Shown one piece after another: positions 12,574 to 20,577 of a DNA stretch of 22,027 nucleotides. Origin of the DNA: a virus; the IMG/VR virus record IMGVR_UViG_3300028188_000029, positions 1-22,027 of that record, one strand, 5' to 3'. Positions within the stretch are counted from its first letter, which is position 1; every line of letters starts with the position of its first letter. The notes under the pieces are model-generated. The model saw only the letters and a list, made by a program, of their open reading frames with translations. It was not told the DNA's origin and did no database searches. Position numbers and translations under genes: made by a program.

Positions 12574-12579
12574 TATTTA
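12574..12579 (-). promoter_or_regulatory. TAAATA box exactly 5 nt before gp16 ATG
   Basis: CTAAATATCAGT precedes ATG 12568. The first TAA doubles as the stop codon of the gp4 gene. Confidence 0.4.
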
Positions 12580-13014
12580 GTAACTTTTCCTACCGTTATG
12601 GTAAAGCTGATCTTCTGTTACCACACGGAATGTGATGCTATGCAATGCACACCATTTCACCGCCTGTTCCCATTTGGCATGATTCAATTGAACTATCATC
12701 CGATCCTTGCTATTGGATTTCTCAGTGATCATACTCTGCTTCTTTGGTTTTATTTCAATCAGTTCCACTACGATAATGTTTTGTTTGTTCTTGTACTTGA
12801 TAAGCAAATCTGGAACATATGTTGTTTTTTTGCCCTTGAACGGATTAAAATATGGAATTCTTATAGGTTCACTTGCCCATTCTAAAATATGCGGATTAGT
12901 ATCACAAAATCTGAACATATCCAATTCCCACGATGATCTGTACTTTGGTACTCCTTTACCAACATATTTTTTAGTATTTTTTACTGTGTAATCCCCTTGG
13001 GAAAACCTACCCAT
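12577..13014 (-). CDS. gp4: gp4 head-completion nuclease-fold protein
   Basis: The 145-residue protein matches T4 gp4 (gene 50/4, 150 residues) in order of motifs: KYRSSWELDMFRFCDTNP, ILEWASEPIRIPYFNP, GKKTTYVPDLLIKY, VVELIEIKPKK, and a C-terminal WEQAVKWCALHSITFRVVTED. E30, D69 and the EIK at 87-89 form a restriction-endonuclease-like (TnsA-type) active site. In T4 the protein is needed to complete filled heads before tails join. The exact biochemical step is not settled. The gene overlaps its upstream neighbour as TAATG. Confidence 0.83.
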   Translation of the reverse strand: MGRFSQGDYTVKNTKKYVGKGVPKYRSSWELDMFRFCDTNPHILEWASEPIRIPYFNPFKGKKTTYVPDLLIKYKNKQNIIVVELIEIKPKKQSMITEKSNSKDRMIVQLNHAKWEQAVKWCALHSITFRVVTEDQLYHNGRKSY

Positions 13015-13487
13015 TAGATTACGATATTTCTAGCTGTATAATGATTTGGTGTAATTATATTATGAACCCCAAATAACACATGTTTTGACCTTAGCTTATT
13101 CAAAAAATAAGCCATTATACCTGTAATTGATAACTTATCTTGATCTTTCATAGTATCAACTATAGACATAACTGGTGTTTGCGAATACTTTGATATTTTA
13201 AATAGGTACATAGTATAAACATCAGCAATGGTATCATCATTCATCTTCTGCTTAAAGAATGAATTTATAATATCATATTCATTTGCACCTGTGCCTGTTG
13301 GACCAGATTTTGGGGAGTTGTCTGTTTGGGAATCATCTACCTGATATGGGGTTGATGCTTGTACTGGATTATAATCTATGTCATACATAAATTCATCATC
13401 AAAAACATCAGCATTAGCCTGCTTTAAAAAATCATTGTAGATCAATACATTTTTGTCTTGGAACGAAGGAATATTAATAGTTGCCAT
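13014..13487 (-). CDS. Unknown protein in the tail gene cluster (157 residues)
   Basis: The N-terminal 80 residues are acidic and partly low-complexity (TPYQVDDSQTDNSPKSGPTG). The C-terminal half is a likely folded helical domain: YDIINSFFKQKMNDDTIADVYTMYLFKISKYSQTPVMSIVD, LSITGIMAYFLNKLRSK, ending NIITPNHYTARNIVI. It reminds me of a conserved virion-type protein of marine T4-like phages but I cannot assign a T4 gene number. It lies between the tube-like protein and gp4 with a gap of 3 nt and an overlap respectively, so it is part of the late morphogenesis operon. Confidence 0.75.
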   Translation of the reverse strand: MATINIPSFQDKNVLIYNDFLKQANADVFDDEFMYDIDYNPVQASTPYQVDDSQTDNSPKSGPTGTGANEYDIINSFFKQKMNDDTIADVYTMYLFKISKYSQTPVMSIVDTMKDQDKLSITGIMAYFLNKLRSKHVLFGVHNIITPNHYTARNIVI

Positions 13488-13490
13488 AAT

Positions 13491-14900
13491 TTAATAATAC
13501 TGTGATTGACTTGCCTTAATTTCTGCATCAGTCATTTTAGAACCATCTGCGTTAGTCCATGCCTGATCTCCACCAACATTCATATTACCCAATGATTGAG
13601 TTAAATCTCCATCCATGCTCGGCCATTTGGATGGAAGATTGCCTTGTACGCTAGCCATACTCATTCCACCAAGTTTATAATCCTTCATCTCACTAGAACC
13701 AAAGAAATTCTTCAATTGGGGGGTTTGTGGGGTCACAGGTAATTTAGCACTCTTCAACACATCAGGCATTGATCCACCAAAAGAGAAGTTACTAGCCGCA
13801 TTGCTAATACCTGGTCCTTTTAGCATACTTAACCCTTGGGTGATGCCTTCATTAACTAAATCAGTGCTTATTACCTCACTTAGATTAGCATTCTTAAATG
13901 TTTCATATACACTGCCACTTTTTTGAATAGCACCCAATATATTACCATTTGCTAAATCTTCATATATTCCAGATCCTGCATCTGCCAATCCCCCTTGTCC
14001 AAATAAACTAGCAGTTGACCCAGGTTTAGATAATTTACTAGGAGAGGTATCATACATCGCTGGGTCTTGGTAACCCATAACACCTTCGCCAATCTTACCA
14101 CGACTATATTTCACCGTTTCATACACCATACTCATTGTATGTTGCATAACTTCACCGCCAGCAGAATAATCATAGGTATCATGCTCCCACGATGTTATAG
14201 ACGGATTTACCAATGTATATTGAACAAAGTTGCCCCTGTTAAAACCATATATCGTTATATCTTGGAAAAAATGAGGTTTAACATCCCCTCCACCTATCGC
14301 ATTATTTGGACCTTGTCCATTATAACCCCAATCAGTCTCGACTTGATGATTATCATACATATCACGTGCTGTATATGCTTGTCCACCCGAACCAGGTTCA
14401 TATCTACTGCCAGAATCATGATAGTAATAATTGTAGTAGTTATACCACATTGATCTAATCTTATCACTCCCATCATCATGCATTGTAACCTGCACTGGTT
14501 TATATTCTATTTTCTTCTGGATGTATCGTTTACGATTATATTGATTTACTTCATCTACTTCTATATCAAATGACGGCAATGTTATTGTTTTAACTAACAT
14601 ACCCAATGTTGCTTTTTCAACTGGACTTCCCATTATCTTTGATAATCCAGGAATTCCGGCAGTGTTTAAATTAAAGTAAACATGAAAAAGAAATTTGTTA
14701 TTCGGTGCTAACGCATACCCATCCGAAACGAATGTTTTAGATGCATGCTTGTAATCTTTTAAATCATCCGCACCAAAAAAGCCTTGTGCAACCCCACCAG
14801 CAAATCCGCTGAATTGGTCACCTAATTGGCTACCGAAGTTGTTAGCGATTCCGCTGATTTTATCACCAGCAAAATCACCAACTTTGTCTAATAAACCCAT
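13491..14900 (-). CDS. Tail-tube-like structural protein (gp19 paralogue, 469 residues)
   Basis: Residues about 66-270 align by eye with the tail tube fold of gp19. NKFLFHVYFNLN matches LKYRFRVIFENF. KTITLPSFDIEVDEVNQYNRKRYIQ matches the gp19 stretch SVSFDPIDIEIYNSRVK. YKPVQVTMHDDGSDKIRSMWYNYY matches WDDLTVNLRDDAS. A Tyr-rich insertion (YYNYYYHD) and an extra C-terminal region of about 200 residues, low in complexity and rich in Gly, Ser and Met, are absent from gp19. T4 has gp19-fold paralogues (gp48, gp54) that start the tube on the baseplate. This protein may be such a tube-initiator or a tube decoration protein. It starts 1 nt after the gp19 stop and ends 3 nt before the next gene. Confidence 0.75.
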   Translation of the reverse strand: MGLLDKVGDFAGDKISGIANNFGSQLGDQFSGFAGGVAQGFFGADDLKDYKHASKTFVSDGYALAPNNKFLFHVYFNLNTAGIPGLSKIMGSPVEKATLGMLVKTITLPSFDIEVDEVNQYNRKRYIQKKIEYKPVQVTMHDDGSDKIRSMWYNYYNYYYHDSGSRYEPGSGGQAYTARDMYDNHQVETDWGYNGQGPNNAIGGGDVKPHFFQDITIYGFNRGNFVQYTLVNPSITSWEHDTYDYSAGGEVMQHTMSMVYETVKYSRGKIGEGVMGYQDPAMYDTSPSKLSKPGSTASLFGQGGLADAGSGIYEDLANGNILGAIQKSGSVYETFKNANLSEVISTDLVNEGITQGLSMLKGPGISNAASNFSFGGSMPDVLKSAKLPVTPQTPQLKNFFGSSEMKDYKLGGMSMASVQGNLPSKWPSMDGDLTQSLGNMNVGGDQAWTNADGSKMTDAEIKASQSQYY

Positions 14901-14901
14901 A

Positions 14902-15519
14902 TTAACCTGTTACAATATCACCCAACGTTCTGCCAACATCCGCACCAACTCCATTTCCAATCGGGGTCTGTACTGCATTGTCAAATCGCATAGTCATTGC
15001 AATAGTTACTGGTTCACTTGCACCATAGTTCAAATCACCATAGTTTACATTGGATAGATAACATCCATAAATTTCCCAAGTTTCTAAAACTGTTGGTTCG
15101 TGTGCTCCATTTCCACCATCCAAGATCTCACATCTAGTATTGAATTTATAATCAATGCCACTCGCTGCACTAGCTTGTTCCATAAAGTCTAATTGCTTCT
15201 GCAATTGTTCACCTGCTAATTTAGAAACTGCACCAGATGCATCATCACGAAGATTAACAGTAAGATCATCCCATGTATGTTTGCCTGCTAACTTCACCCG
15301 TGAATTATAAATCTCAATATCAATTGGATCAAATGAAACACTCGGCCGTGTGAAATCAATAACTTGCTTAGTCAATTCTGTGCGTGGAGTTCCTACACCA
15401 AAGTTTTCAAATATCACCCTAAAGCGATATTTTAGTTTTGGCATTAATAATCCTTGGCTAGAACTAGATTGGTCACTAGCCAAAGGTACTGTCATTTTTG
15501 ATAATGATGCTGTTGTCAT
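14902..15519 (-). CDS. gp19: Tail tube protein gp19
   Basis: The 205-residue protein is slightly longer than T4 gp19 (163). After a Ser-rich N-terminus come PKLKYRFRVIFENFG, the tube beta-barrel strands with SVSFDPIDIEIYNSRVKLAGKHTWDDLTVNLRDD, and a C-terminal ETWEIYGCYLSNVNYGDLNYG and EPVTIAMTMRFDNA, all typical of gp19 in marine T4-like phages. The protein forms the inner tail tube through which DNA passes. It has the best late promoter in the window (TATAAATA, 25 nt upstream of the ATG) and a clear TAGGAG ribosome binding site, as expected for an abundant structural protein. A homing endonuclease gene separates it from the sheath gene. Confidence 0.9.
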   Translation of the reverse strand: MTTASLSKMTVPLASDQSSSSQGLLMPKLKYRFRVIFENFGVGTPRTELTKQVIDFTRPSVSFDPIDIEIYNSRVKLAGKHTWDDLTVNLRDDASGAVSKLAGEQLQKQLDFMEQASAASGIDYKFNTRCEILDGGNGAHEPTVLETWEIYGCYLSNVNYGDLNYGASEPVTIAMTMRFDNAVQTPIGNGVGADVGRTLGDIVTG

Positions 15520-15543
15520 CTTATTACTCCTATATTTAATTAG

Positions 15544-15551
15544 TATTTATA
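15544..15551 (-). promoter_or_regulatory. Consensus T4-type late promoter of the tail tube gene
   Basis: The minus strand has the exact octamer TATAAATA. With T4 spacing, transcription would start about 15538 and give a leader of about 19 nt containing the TAGGAG site. Confidence 0.75.
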
Positions 15552-15573
15552 CAATTACAGGTCATAAAAAACA

Positions 15574-17133
15574 CTATTTCCTCCATATATACTTGGAACT
15601 TCCACAATCATATATCCGTAAATACCCCTCTGATAACCTCAATTCCCTCTCAGTATCAACACAACCACTTGGTTTCCTTAATGCATACCTATGAATTCTA
15701 TTCATCTCATTAGGCAATATATACCAATAATTGGGAACAGTGTCCTTGGTATGATCAAATCCTAACTTTTCGTAGAATGGAGAAACAGCACTCCATCGCC
15801 TATCAGCATATGAGATTACTGTTTCTGTATTATGATGGCGTGTAAAATATTTGAACAATTTAGATGCACCTCCAACCACAGTAACCCCAGATTTATTACA
15901 AAAACGGTTCAGTTCCCAATCAGTAATCCCTTTGCTAATATCCCCATTCAAAAAAGTCATAACAGCTACCAATTCAGAATCATTCCATAACCCTAGATGC
16001 ACATTTGCACGACCTGATCCCTGTATATGATATCTCTTTATGAATGCATTAGCCTCCGTTGGTTTAATCGTTTTGACTTCGCATTTCCTAGCATATATTC
16101 TTTTATTAATACCCAACATATTCTTTAATCGGTCTTTTACTATGGTAGGCGTATTCTCATACTCATCTTCAAATACATGAATTAGCCTCACACCATTTTC
16201 TAAACACTTATTGGTCTTATCAAGATGATAGTTTTTATCCTTCCTTAATTCATTATGCCAATACAAGCCATTATATTCAATTGCAACCTTGTACTCAGGA
16301 AGATAGATATCCAACTCTAGTGGCGGTATTATACTCCGGTCGTTTCTTGATACATTGGTATACTGTTCTAACCAATCAGCTATTTCTCTTTCTGCTTTGC
16401 TTGTGCCAATCAAGGGTGGGTAACATTTTGGGCACAATTCATAGGTAATCTTACTCTTTGATGCATATTGATATGTTCTGTTAAAAATGGTATCGCATTG
16501 ATTGCACTTAACATCCATGTATGTATCTTCGATTTTGATAACTGAGTACCCATATTCTCCCATTCGCAATACTGCTTCTTTTTGTGACTGTGCCGTGCGA
16601 ATTTTGTGATGTTCAATGGATTTTTTGGAAATTAGTTTCTTCGACTCATCCGAATGTGTTTTACCACGAAAGAATGCTAGGTCATATCCTCTATCCTTTT
16701 TTGTCTGAATAGCTTTCATTACAGACTCGGTGGTTATTGCCTGATTCGCCCTAGCTTTTTTTATTTTGTCTCTCACCTCTGGTGATCGCTTTGAACCTAC
16801 ATTCGGATGAGTGCCATTCTCTCTCCAAACTCTATTTCGTGCTAATGCTTTCTCTGATAGAATCTTCTTCTGTTCAGCCGACAGTGCAATCCCCTTATTG
16901 TGTGCTACTCTTCCTTTGTTTGATTCAGAAATTCTTTGTTTAGCTGCCTCGGTGTGCTTCTTACCATAATTTGGATTGTTCTTTCCTGAAACGCGATCAC
17001 GTATTCGTTTCTTTAGTTCATCGGGAAACATCTCACCATATGTATTTTTGTATTCATCACTTGATATATTATGACTTTTTAAGTGCTTTCCTGTTATTGC
17101 CTTGAATTCTTTCCCACATACTCCACATTTCAT
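15574..17133 (-). CDS. EDxHD (Vsr-like) homing endonuclease with zinc fingers and NUMOD repeats
   Basis: The 519-residue product counts from ATG 17133, which has an AAAGGA site. The TTG at 17160 is less likely. Residues 3-21 form a Cys2His2-like finger (CGVC...HLKSH). Residues 48-175 hold NUMOD3-type DNA-binding repeats (NPNYGKKHTEAAKQRIS, RGKTHSDESKKLIS). CNQC and CPKC at 210-237 form a zinc ribbon. The nuclease domain is Vsr/EDxHD-like: SKAEREIADWL, LELDIYLPEYKVAIEYNGLYWHNE (D275, E286, H293), LDKTNKCLENGVRLIHVFEDEY. This family includes I-Bth0305I and was described with fractured genes and split inteins. A C-terminal domain (346-475) with FIKRYHIQGSGRANVHLGL and VVGGASKLFKYF is often attached to such enzymes. 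It lies between the sheath and tube genes. Codons are intact, so it may be active. Confidence 0.85.
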   Translation of the reverse strand: MKCGVCGKEFKAITGKHLKSHNISSDEYKNTYGEMFPDELKKRIRDRVSGKNNPNYGKKHTEAAKQRISESNKGRVAHNKGIALSAEQKKILSEKALARNRVWRENGTHPNVGSKRSPEVRDKIKKARANQAITTESVMKAIQTKKDRGYDLAFFRGKTHSDESKKLISKKSIEHHKIRTAQSQKEAVLRMGEYGYSVIKIEDTYMDVKCNQCDTIFNRTYQYASKSKITYELCPKCYPPLIGTSKAEREIADWLEQYTNVSRNDRSIIPPLELDIYLPEYKVAIEYNGLYWHNELRKDKNYHLDKTNKCLENGVRLIHVFEDEYENTPTIVKDRLKNMLGINKRIYARKCEVKTIKPTEANAFIKRYHIQGSGRANVHLGLWNDSELVAVMTFLNGDISKGITDWELNRFCNKSGVTVVGGASKLFKYFTRHHNTETVISYADRRWSAVSPFYEKLGFDHTKDTVPNYWYILPNEMNRIHRYALRKPSGCVDTERELRLSEGYLRIYDCGSSKYIWRK

Positions 17134-17205
17134 ATTATGTCCTTTACATAGATATAGCAATTAAACCACATGACACTATTTAGGCAAAGGGAGAGATGAT
17201 GTAAT

Positions 17206-17240
17206 AAAAAAGGGATTACACAAAATGTAATCCCTTTTTT
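17206..17240. terminator. Strong bidirectional Rho-independent terminator after the sheath gene
   Basis: AAAAAAGGGATTACA pairs perfectly with TGTAATCCCTTTTTT around a CAAAA loop, giving a 15-bp stem with A/T runs on both sides. It lies 20 nt after the sheath stop and isolates sheath transcription from the endonuclease gene. Confidence 0.92.
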
Positions 17241-17259
17241 ACCGATGTGAGTGAGTTAT

Positions 17260-20200
17260 TTACCCACCAGATATTTCTCCAGTGTTCTTAATTCTCACAG
17301 GAATGTAAATAAATTCAGTAGCTTTTACTGGTTCAATTGCTATATCAACATACAATTCATTACGATCTATCCTAGATGGAGTGTTGTTACTTTTGTCACA
17401 AATTACCAGGTAGTCATACACCCCTCGCTTGGCAACCAAATCATTCATTATCCCTTCCATTGACATTTTAATTTCATTACGGGTAATCTCATCATTTGGT
17501 TCAAATAAATATCCTTTCGCTGCTGAATCAACCATTAGGCGAATATAAGCAACTAAGCGTGATACATTTATTCTATCCAACGCTGAACCAGAGACAGTGG
17601 TTTTATTACCAAAGTTTACCAATCCTGTGCCAGGAATAAATGTTAATGGGTTTACATTATTTTCATATAATGTATCTCTGACACCTTGACGAATTGATGT
17701 TTGACGGAATTCACCCTCACCTGCATCAATGTACCCCAGTGCAGAAACATTATCAATTCCACCACGTCTTGCACCAGCGGGTGCTAACCAAGGATATGAC
17801 ATATCATCACTATGAATCATAGTTCTTAACATCATATAACTAGGAGGTACTATGATTTCAGCACCAGATAAGTCACTTGCTTTGCCACTTGGATAGAATA
17901 CAGCCAAATATTCATCATTTGCCGGTAAACCATCGCCAGTTGGTGTTCCTAAGCCACTATTATTAGTAGCCCATGTAATTAAATCTGAACCAGTTGCTGG
18001 TAATCTCATAGGAGAATCACCAACAACAAATGCTGTGTTATTTCGTTCATTATTCAACGCAACCATATTAGGAATTAGTTCTGGATATCCAGGACATGCC
18101 ATAAGATTAAATCTTCGTTCATCTTCCCTGATATCAGTATTAGAATCAATCCCCGCCTTTAGTGCTTGAATAACAATAGCACGCTGTGCTAAACGACCCA
18201 TAAATGGACTACCATCATCCTTTAATCCACTAGCAGTAACCCATGCATTTTTTTCAGTTGGCATTGCACCTTCAAAATCAGCAGAGTTAAAGTAATTCAA
18301 CTTAAATGATTTAACATTATATCCACTTCTACGGGTATTAAATAATAATGTTCCAGTTGGGTATAAATTCTCATCTGGTGCATCTAAATCAAGATAGTCA
18401 CTTGTTAATAAACTCGCAATTGTTGGAATATCATCACTAATTGGATCAGTATTGCTATTCCCAGCCCATCGTGCATCAGCAAATACGATACCATTCTCGG
18501 TTGATTGATCGGCTGTATCAATGGATACCCACTGGTCTACACCCTCAACTGATTGCCAACGATTAATCATTGGGTAATTTTCCAAATCACTAGTATCTAG
18601 CCAAAGATCACCATAGACCAATGCAGTATCATCTGATTGTGTTGTCGGTGCAGAAGCCCCAACTAATGGACCAGCAGGGTCAGTTGCAGTTAAATCAAAA
18701 CCACGAACATCATTGGATACATTTTGATATCCTTTCCATCCAGTGCCATCATGAATCATCATATCAACTTCATCAACTGAACTATAATACCATTTTGTGC
18801 CTTCAATTGGGTCTTGTCCTGGCTGAACATTGCCAGCACTATACGGGCTAGTTGTGCTTGTTGCCAATACTTCCCAATTACTCAATACAACATCACTATC
18901 ATTTCCTGTTCTTACATTATCAACAGAATCTTGGAAGCCAGCATCAGCTACTGGATTACCAGAAGTGTCTTTCAACACAATCACACCACCCTGTGTATGT
19001 GTAATTTTAATAGCACCCGAATCCAATACGGCTATTGATACATTTGTAACACCAGCACCCAATATATCAGTGGCAAATGTTTGTGCTGTTGTTCCTGTCA
19101 TAGTGACGGCAACTGCACTAGTTAATGCAACCTCATTGTTTGTACTTGCTTGAATTGTAAATGTTTCGCCAATTGTAAATGACGGGGAAGTCTGGTTTCC
19201 TGTAATCTCGGTTGCACCTGATGATGTTCTGCGGTAAACTTTTAATTTAGCTGTATCATCTTCTTCTGAATCAAACATTGCATATGTAGTTCCTGATGCA
19301 ATCGTGCTTCCGCCCGCCGATGGGTCTAATTCTTTATTCGCAGTCTGATCATTCTCATAAATTGGACATGATTGACCAACAAAACTTGCGACCGCTGCGC
19401 TATACTGTTTAAGTGAAATATTAGCACCTAAATTAACAGCCGTCGTCTTTTGCCACAATGACCCAGTAGGTCTTGGGATAGCATCAGTTGATCTCCACGT
19501 TGGATTCTGTGTATGTGTACTCTGTTGCAGTGATGGTGCATAATATGTAGCTGGTACTATACCCAAATCAGCCAATGGGGTAAGCGTAACTTCTGCCAGT
19601 ATAGCAGCGGCATCGGTAGCAGTAGAATCAATATAAATTTCCAATCTATTACTCACAGCAGCTGCTGTCACACCAGTAACCGCTACTGTATTAATCGCAG
19701 ATGCAATATTAGCCACGGTTGGTGCTACTGGTAATGTCACATTGGTTCCGTTAATGGAGAAGACATCCGCCGATGTTAGGTTTGCTGGGTTTGCATCACT
19801 AGTTACCGAAGAAAGACTATTTTGCCATTCATTCGTTCCAACTAGCATCCATTCGTTGCTACGATTTTTGTAAAAAAGCGGTGTATTTGCATTCGTCGCA
19901 TTAATCGCATAATCACCAATTGCACCAATGCTTGCCAGTGGGTAGCTAGTAGCTACATCAATGTCACTTGCATTAGTGATAACCGTTGGTCCCTTGTTAG
20001 CAAAAGCAGCAGTGGTTTGATTCCATTCGAATAGGCCCCATTCGGTTTCTGCTGTATCTAGCCAATATGTGCCATTATCTGGATTTCCAGCAGGACGTGT
20101 TAACGAAGCAGATAGTTCTGCTAAATCAATATCTACGCGTTGCACATATGCACGGTTGCTGATACCTAATGTAGAATATGCAGTCATTAATCCATACTCA

Positions 20201-20472
20201 TTTAATTCATAACCATGTAGCGATGTGCCACCTGATGTTTTGTAGAAGAACGGATTGCCAAATGTATTGACTAGTTCGCGCTGACTTGCAACTAGATATG
20301 TATCATTTGTGGTTGATGCTAATGTACCTGGGGCTACAGCAGTGCCTGCCCCATTTACTTTATTCTGTGCAGTAGCAATCAAGATATAAGGCACAGTCGC
20401 AGCTGATGCTGATGGATATGCACTTTCATCTACTATTGAGACGGAGACTCCTGGGGAAACTAAAATAGCCAT
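17260..20472 (-). CDS. gp18: Contractile tail sheath protein gp18, enlarged (1070 residues)
   Basis: The sheath polymerises around the tube and contracts to drive the tube into the host. The N-terminus VSPGVSVSIVDESAYPSA and VPYILIATAQNK, the segment AYVQRVDIDLAEL, and the C-terminal part (ERRFNLMACPGYPE, LAPAGARRGG, RLVAYIRLMVDSAAKGYLFEPND, VDIAIEPVKATEFIYIPVRI) are gp18 signatures. T4 gp18 has 659 residues. The extra length lies in about 130-720, which holds two related beta-rich units rich in Ala and Thr (about 224-305 and 424-515) and several short G-x-x-W modules (134, 337, 558, 621). These insertions probably sit on the outside of the sheath. The gene has an AAAGGAA site, a likely late promoter and its own terminator, so it is expressed as one cistron. 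Confidence 0.92.
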   Translation of the reverse strand: MAILVSPGVSVSIVDESAYPSASAATVPYILIATAQNKVNGAGTAVAPGTLASTTNDTYLVASQRELVNTFGNPFFYKTSGGTSLHGYELNEYGLMTAYSTLGISNRAYVQRVDIDLAELSASLTRPAGNPDNGTYWLDTAETEWGLFEWNQTTAAFANKGPTVITNASDIDVATSYPLASIGAIGDYAINATNANTPLFYKNRSNEWMLVGTNEWQNSLSSVTSDANPANLTSADVFSINGTNVTLPVAPTVANIASAINTVAVTGVTAAAVSNRLEIYIDSTATDAAAILAEVTLTPLADLGIVPATYYAPSLQQSTHTQNPTWRSTDAIPRPTGSLWQKTTAVNLGANISLKQYSAAVASFVGQSCPIYENDQTANKELDPSAGGSTIASGTTYAMFDSEEDDTAKLKVYRRTSSGATEITGNQTSPSFTIGETFTIQASTNNEVALTSAVAVTMTGTTAQTFATDILGAGVTNVSIAVLDSGAIKITHTQGGVIVLKDTSGNPVADAGFQDSVDNVRTGNDSDVVLSNWEVLATSTTSPYSAGNVQPGQDPIEGTKWYYSSVDEVDMMIHDGTGWKGYQNVSNDVRGFDLTATDPAGPLVGASAPTTQSDDTALVYGDLWLDTSDLENYPMINRWQSVEGVDQWVSIDTADQSTENGIVFADARWAGNSNTDPISDDIPTIASLLTSDYLDLDAPDENLYPTGTLLFNTRRSGYNVKSFKLNYFNSADFEGAMPTEKNAWVTASGLKDDGSPFMGRLAQRAIVIQALKAGIDSNTDIREDERRFNLMACPGYPELIPNMVALNNERNNTAFVVGDSPMRLPATGSDLITWATNNSGLGTPTGDGLPANDEYLAVFYPSGKASDLSGAEIIVPPSYMMLRTMIHSDDMSYPWLAPAGARRGGIDNVSALGYIDAGEGEFRQTSIRQGVRDTLYENNVNPLTFIPGTGLVNFGNKTTVSGSALDRINVSRLVAYIRLMVDSAAKGYLFEPNDEITRNEIKMSMEGIMNDLVAKRGVYDYLVICDKSNNTPSRIDRNELYVDIAIEPVKATEFIYIPVRIKNTGEISGG

Positions 20473-20507
20473 GGTTAAAAATTCCTTTAATATAATATGT
20501 TTATAGT

Positions 20508-20515
20508 TATTTATT
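20508..20515 (-). promoter_or_regulatory. Late-type promoter of the sheath gene
   Basis: AATAAATA on the minus strand is one base from TATAAATA and would give a leader of about 30 nt with the AAAGGAA site at 20482-20488. A second, weaker TATAAACA lies just downstream. It follows a terminator, so the sheath gene needs its own promoter. Confidence 0.5.
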
Positions 20516-20540
20516 AGATTATGGTGATTTTTGCACTTTT

Positions 20541-20560
20541 AAAAACCCTTTTAAAGGGTT
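20541..20560 (-). terminator. Rho-independent terminator between the neck and sheath genes
   Basis: The minus strand reads AACCCTT, TTA-type loop, AAGGGTT, then TTT. Read on the plus strand, the same palindrome is a hairpin 18 nt before the HNH-type gene and could fold in its leader if transcription starts upstream. Confidence 0.65.
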
Positions 20561-20564
20561 GCCA

Positions 20565-20570
20565 TAAATA
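20565..20570 (+). promoter_or_regulatory. Late-type box CATAAATA 7 nt before the plus-strand gene
   Basis: CATAAATA-CTTGATT-ATG lacks a Shine-Dalgarno sequence. It is the plus-strand counterpart of the TAAATA boxes on the other strand and gives this antisense gene its own transcription signal. Confidence 0.45.
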
Positions 20571-20577
20571 CTTGATT

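Noticed and set aside
14294-14479. Met/Ile-rich 61-codon minus-strand frame
   Set aside because: It is a shadow of the tube-like gene, with a repetitive composition and no start signal.
17134-17160. Upstream TTG start for the EDxHD endonuclease
   Set aside because: ATG 17133 has an AAAGGA site at good spacing and leads directly into the zinc finger.
18621-19153. Plus-strand frames opposite the sheath gene
   Set aside because: They are His/Gln-rich or Cys/Val-rich shadows of a clear sheath coding frame.
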